Shown here: positions 4,066 through 6,401 of the stretch, in pieces
Position numbering within the stretch: position 1 is the first letter of the stretch
How the letters are laid out: every line of letters begins with the position of its first letter
From: CAJQQY01 sp964352225
GTDB lineage: Bacteria > Bacteroidota > Bacteroidia > Chitinophagales > Saprospiraceae
Assembly: GCA_964352225.1 (NCBI GenBank)
Contig: CAYGRM010000384.1
Location: 1 to 6,401, forward strand
Length of the DNA stretch: 6,401 bases
Reading direction: 5' to 3'
Notes under the pieces: generated by a model
The model's database searches: none
What the model was told of the DNA's origin: nothing
What the model saw: the letters and a program-made list of their open reading frames with translations, nothing else
Program-made: the position numbers and the translations under genes

Positions 4066-6401
4066 ATGTCAATTTCAACCCAGTACAACGCAGCAGATAC
4101 AGAGAGCAAATGGTATCAACATTGGATGGAAAAAAATTATTTCCATTCTACTCCTGATGATCGAGAATCATTTAGTATAGTCATTCCTCCACCAAATGTT
4201 ACGGGTGTCTTGCACATGGGGCATATGTTAAATAATACCATTCAAGATGCGCTGATTCGTAAAGCTAGATTAGAAGGGAAAAATGCTTGTTGGGTGCCAG
4301 GAACCGATCATGCTTCCATTGCTACGGAGGCTAAAGTGGTAAAATTATTAAGAGAAAAAGGCATTAAAAAATCTGACATTTCAAGAGAAGAATTTTTGAA
4401 ATATGCTTTTGAATGGAAAGATAAATATGGTGGAATTATTCTCGATCAACTCAAAAAGTTAGGTGCTTCTTGCGACTGGGAACGAACTCGATTCACCATG
4501 GAAGATAAATTATCGGCTGCGGTAATCAAGGTTTTTGTGGATTTACATAAAAAAGGAAAAATCTACCGAGGCAAAAGAATGACCAATTGGGATCCTTCTG
4601 CTCAGACGGTTTTATCTAATGAAGAAGTAATTCATGCAGAGGAAAATTCCCATTTGCATTACGTTCGTTATCAGATAGAAGGTACTGAAGATGAGTGGAT
4701 CACCATTGCTACAACTCGACCTGAAACGATCCTCGGTGATTCTGCTATCGCAGTTAACCCTAAGGATAAAAAATATGCTCACCTAAAAGGAAAACGAGCT
4801 TTAGTTCCGCTGATTAATCGTTCAATCCCAATCATTTTTGATCGGTATGTTGAGACTGATTTTGGAACCGGTGCGCTTAAAGTTACGCCTGCTCATGATA
4901 TGAATGATTATGAAATTGGGCAACGTCATGAGTTGGAGGTTATCGATGTTTTCAATGATGATGGAACGATGAGCGAGGCAGCTCAACTGTATATTGGTAA
5001 AGATAGATTTAAAGCCAAAAAACTAATCCTTAAGGATTTAGAAGCTTCGGGTAATTTAGTAAAAATAGAGCCTTACCAAAATAAAGTAGGTCGATCAGAA
5101 AGAACCAATGCGGTGGTGGAACCACGGTTGACTTTACAATGGTTCTTGGATATGAAAGAATTATCTAAGACTGCTTTGGATGCGGTAAAAGAGGGCGAAG
5201 TTAAATTCTACCCAGATCATTTTATCAATATGTATCGAAATTGGTTGGAAGAAGATAAAGTACGTGATTGGTGTATCAGTCGTCAATTATGGTGGGGACA
5301 ACGAATTCCAGCTTACTATTATGAAGATCATTTTTTCGTAGCAGAAACGGCTGAAGAAGCTTTGGCTCAAGCAAAAGCAAAAACTGGAAATGATGCTTTG
5401 ACGATTGCAGATTTGCAACAAGATGAAGATGTTATGGATACTTGGTTCAGCTCTTGGCTATGGCCGATAAGTGTTTTTGATGGATTTGAAAACCAAGAAG
5501 AGTTGAAATATTATTATCCAACCAATGTATTGGTGACCGGTTGGGATATTATGTATTTATGGGTAGCTCGAATGATTATGGCAGGGTATGAGTGGTCAGA
5601 AGATTTGTTGGGAAAAGAGTTTATTGAGAAGAATGGAAGACAACCTTTTAACGATGTTTACTTTACAGGAATGGTTCGAGATGCTCAACGCAGAAAGATG
5701 AGTAAGTCATTAGGAAACTCTCCTGATGCCCTAAATTTGATTGATAAATATGGAGCAGACGGGGTTCGATTTGGGATGTTGTCAAGTGGATCAGCTGGCA
5801 ATGATATTGTTTTTGATGCACCTATTGATAGCAAGACTAAGCAAGCAGTTGATGAAAGTAAACTATGTGAGCAAGGTTCAGGATTTTGTAATAAAATTTG
5901 GAATGCCATGCGAATGCTTAAATTGTTGGATAAGGTTGATACCCCAACTTATGCTGCCGCTAAAACCATCAATCCATTAGCACAAGCTTGGATGGAAAAT
6001 AAGTTGAATCAACTATTGGAAACGCTGGAAGCTAGTTATAAAGATTACAAGTTGGGAGATGCGATGATGAACTTGTACAATTTCATTTGGAATGATTTCT
6101 TTTCGGAGTATTTAGAAATGATCAAACCGCCTTACGGAGAACCCATTGATCAAGCAACTTATGAAACTGCAATTGGATTTTTTGAAAAACTAATGACGGT
6201 TTTACATCCATTTATGCCTTTCATAACTGAAGAGATTTGGCATTATTTGAGAGATCGCAAGGATGGAGAAGATTGCGTAATGAGTGCGCTTCAAAGCAGT
6301 TCGGTTAGCTATCGTATTGCTATTGGGGCACAGAGAGGAAGGAAGGTTTTTACGTTACAGACGTTGTCTGCGATGGTTGAGTCGCTTGATACACATGGAC
6401 A
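4066..6401 (+). CDS. valS: Valyl-tRNA synthetase (C-terminus replaced by unrelated sequence; runs off window)
   Basis: Class I aminoacyl-tRNA synthetase that charges tRNA-Val in the cytoplasm. The start is ATG 4066, after an A-rich stretch with no Shine-Dalgarno, and the frame has no stop to the window end. Landmarks: IPPPNVTG (40-47), the HIGH motif as HMGH (50-53), PGTDHASIATEAKVV (78-92), and an editing (CP1) domain from about 190 to 340 with TTRPETILGD (216-225) and FGTGALKVTPAHD (266-278). Further on are RNWLEEDKVRDWCISRQLWWGQRIP (about 532-556 in the general order before the next motif), DVMDTWFSSWLWP, VTGWDIMYLWVARM and the KMSKS loop (544-548). The anticodon-binding domain follows, with HPFMPFITEEIW (714-725). 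ValRS likeness continues through about DRKDGEDCVMSAL (to residue 741 or so), then stops abruptly; the last 35 residues resemble an IS91-type transposase. A bacterial ValRS of this type is usually near 870-880 residues, so the end of the anticodon-binding domain and the C-terminal coiled coil are missing here. It is either truncated or joined artificially. Confidence 0.95.
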   Translation, partial: MSISTQYNAADTESKWYQHWMEKNYFHSTPDDRESFSIVIPPPNVTGVLHMGHMLNNTIQDALIRKARLEGKNACWVPGTDHASIATEAKVVKLLREKGIKKSDISREEFLKYAFEWKDKYGGIILDQLKKLGASCDWERTRFTMEDKLSAAVIKVFVDLHKKGKIYRGKRMTNWDPSAQTVLSNEEVIHAEENSHLHYVRYQIEGTEDEWITIATTRPETILGDSAIAVNPKDKKYAHLKGKRALVPLINRSIPIIFDRYVETDFGTGALKVTPAHDMNDYEIGQRHELEVIDVFNDDGTMSEAAQLYIGKDRFKAKKLILKDLEASGNLVKIEPYQNKVGRSERTNAVVEPRLTLQWFLDMKELSKTALDAVKEGEVKFYPDHFINMYRNWLEEDKVRDWCISRQLWWGQRIPAYYYEDHFFVAETAEEALAQAKAKTGNDALTIADLQQDEDVMDTWFSSWLWPISVFDGFENQEELKYYYPTNVLVTGWDIMYLWVARMIMAGYEWSEDLLGKEFIEKNGRQPFNDVYFTGMVRDAQRRKMSKSLGNSPDALNLIDKYGADGVRFGMLSSGSAGNDIVFDAPIDSKTKQAVDESKLCEQGSGFCNKIWNAMRMLKLLDKVDTPTYAAAKTINPLAQAWMENKLNQLLETLEASYKDYKLGDAMMNLYNFIWNDFFSEYLEMIKPPYGEPIDQATYETAIGFFEKLMTVLHPFMPFITEEIWHYLRDRKDGEDCVMSALQSSSVSYRIAIGAQRGRKVFTLQTLSAMVESLDTHG
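6288..6401 (+). mobile_element. IS91-family (Y2 rolling-circle) transposase fragment, in frame with valS
   Basis: From about base 6288 the valS frame reads ALQSSSVSYRIAIGAQRG, then RKVFTLQTLSAMVESLDTHG. From memory of the family, IS91-like transposases carry a closely similar stretch: a small-residue run, then V-x-x-R-I-A-x-G, then G-x-K-V-F-T-L-Q-T-L, shortly before a GFSLHAGV segment that would fall just beyond this window. The other two forward frames give nothing better, and one of them meets a stop at once. G+C is 47 of 101 bases for 6301-6401 against 43 of 120 for 6121-6240. Only an internal piece of the transposase is visible: its N-terminal zinc-binding and catalytic tyrosine regions are not upstream. 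It could be a 5'-truncated element inserted in valS or an assembly chimera. The resemblance was recalled, not searched. Confidence 0.65.

Noticed and set aside
5685..5980. Short open frames on both strands (74 and 79 codons)
   Set aside because: They fall within the KMSKS-to-anticodon-domain part of valS, whose frame is fully supported by motifs.
1..6401. tRNA or rRNA genes, CRISPR arrays, complete insertion sequences
   Set aside because: No cloverleaf-like segment, no regularly spaced direct repeats and no complete transposase gene with terminal repeats were seen; the only mobile-element signal is the fragment at the right edge.

Overview
The window reads as part of a Bacteroidota chromosome, most likely of the Cytophagales type. 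The grounds are an AT-rich composition, genes without clear Shine-Dalgarno sequences but with A/T-rich leaders, several matches to the Bacteroidota -7 promoter box TAnnTTTG, a type IX secretion C-terminal sorting domain, and a PhoR-like kinase and M23 peptidase of types I associate with this phylum. The genus cannot be fixed from the sequence alone.

Layout. (1) 2-754 (+): the 3' part of a sensor histidine kinase, complete for the dimerisation/phosphoacceptor and ATPase domains; its sensor part lies before the window. (2) 760-802: a 19-bp perfect hairpin with flanking A and T runs, serving as a shared terminator for two convergent genes. (3) 819-2195 (-): a membrane-anchored M23 (LytM/MepM-like) cell-wall peptidase with a TTG start. 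Its HxH motif reads H-V-C. (4) 2196-2440: a divergent promoter region with one TAnnTTTG box facing each way. (5) 2441-3043 (+): a lipoprotein of the histidine phosphatase superfamily. (6) 3065-3982 (+): a secreted protein with a type IX sorting domain, 21 bases downstream and probably co-transcribed. (7) 3971-4065: a compact, structured interval with a probable terminator overlapping the stop codon, a second overlapping inverted repeat and three copies of CGYAAAACG. (8) 4066-6401 (+): valyl-tRNA synthetase, read here by direct translation, open to the window edge.

The most striking observation is at the right edge. The valS frame is convincing up to about residue 740 (around base 6285). The remaining 35 or so residues do not resemble ValRS but look like the core of an IS91-family (Y2, rolling-circle) transposase, and base composition rises there from 36% to 47% G+C. 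Either a 5'-truncated IS91-like element has cut off the end of valS, or the sequence is a chimeric join. The sequence alone cannot separate the two.

The genes do not form one pathway. The kinase, the wall peptidase, the lipoprotein phosphatase and the secreted protein all concern the cell envelope or signalling; valS is housekeeping. Apart from the junction, this looks like an ordinary chromosomal region, and I see no new multi-gene system.
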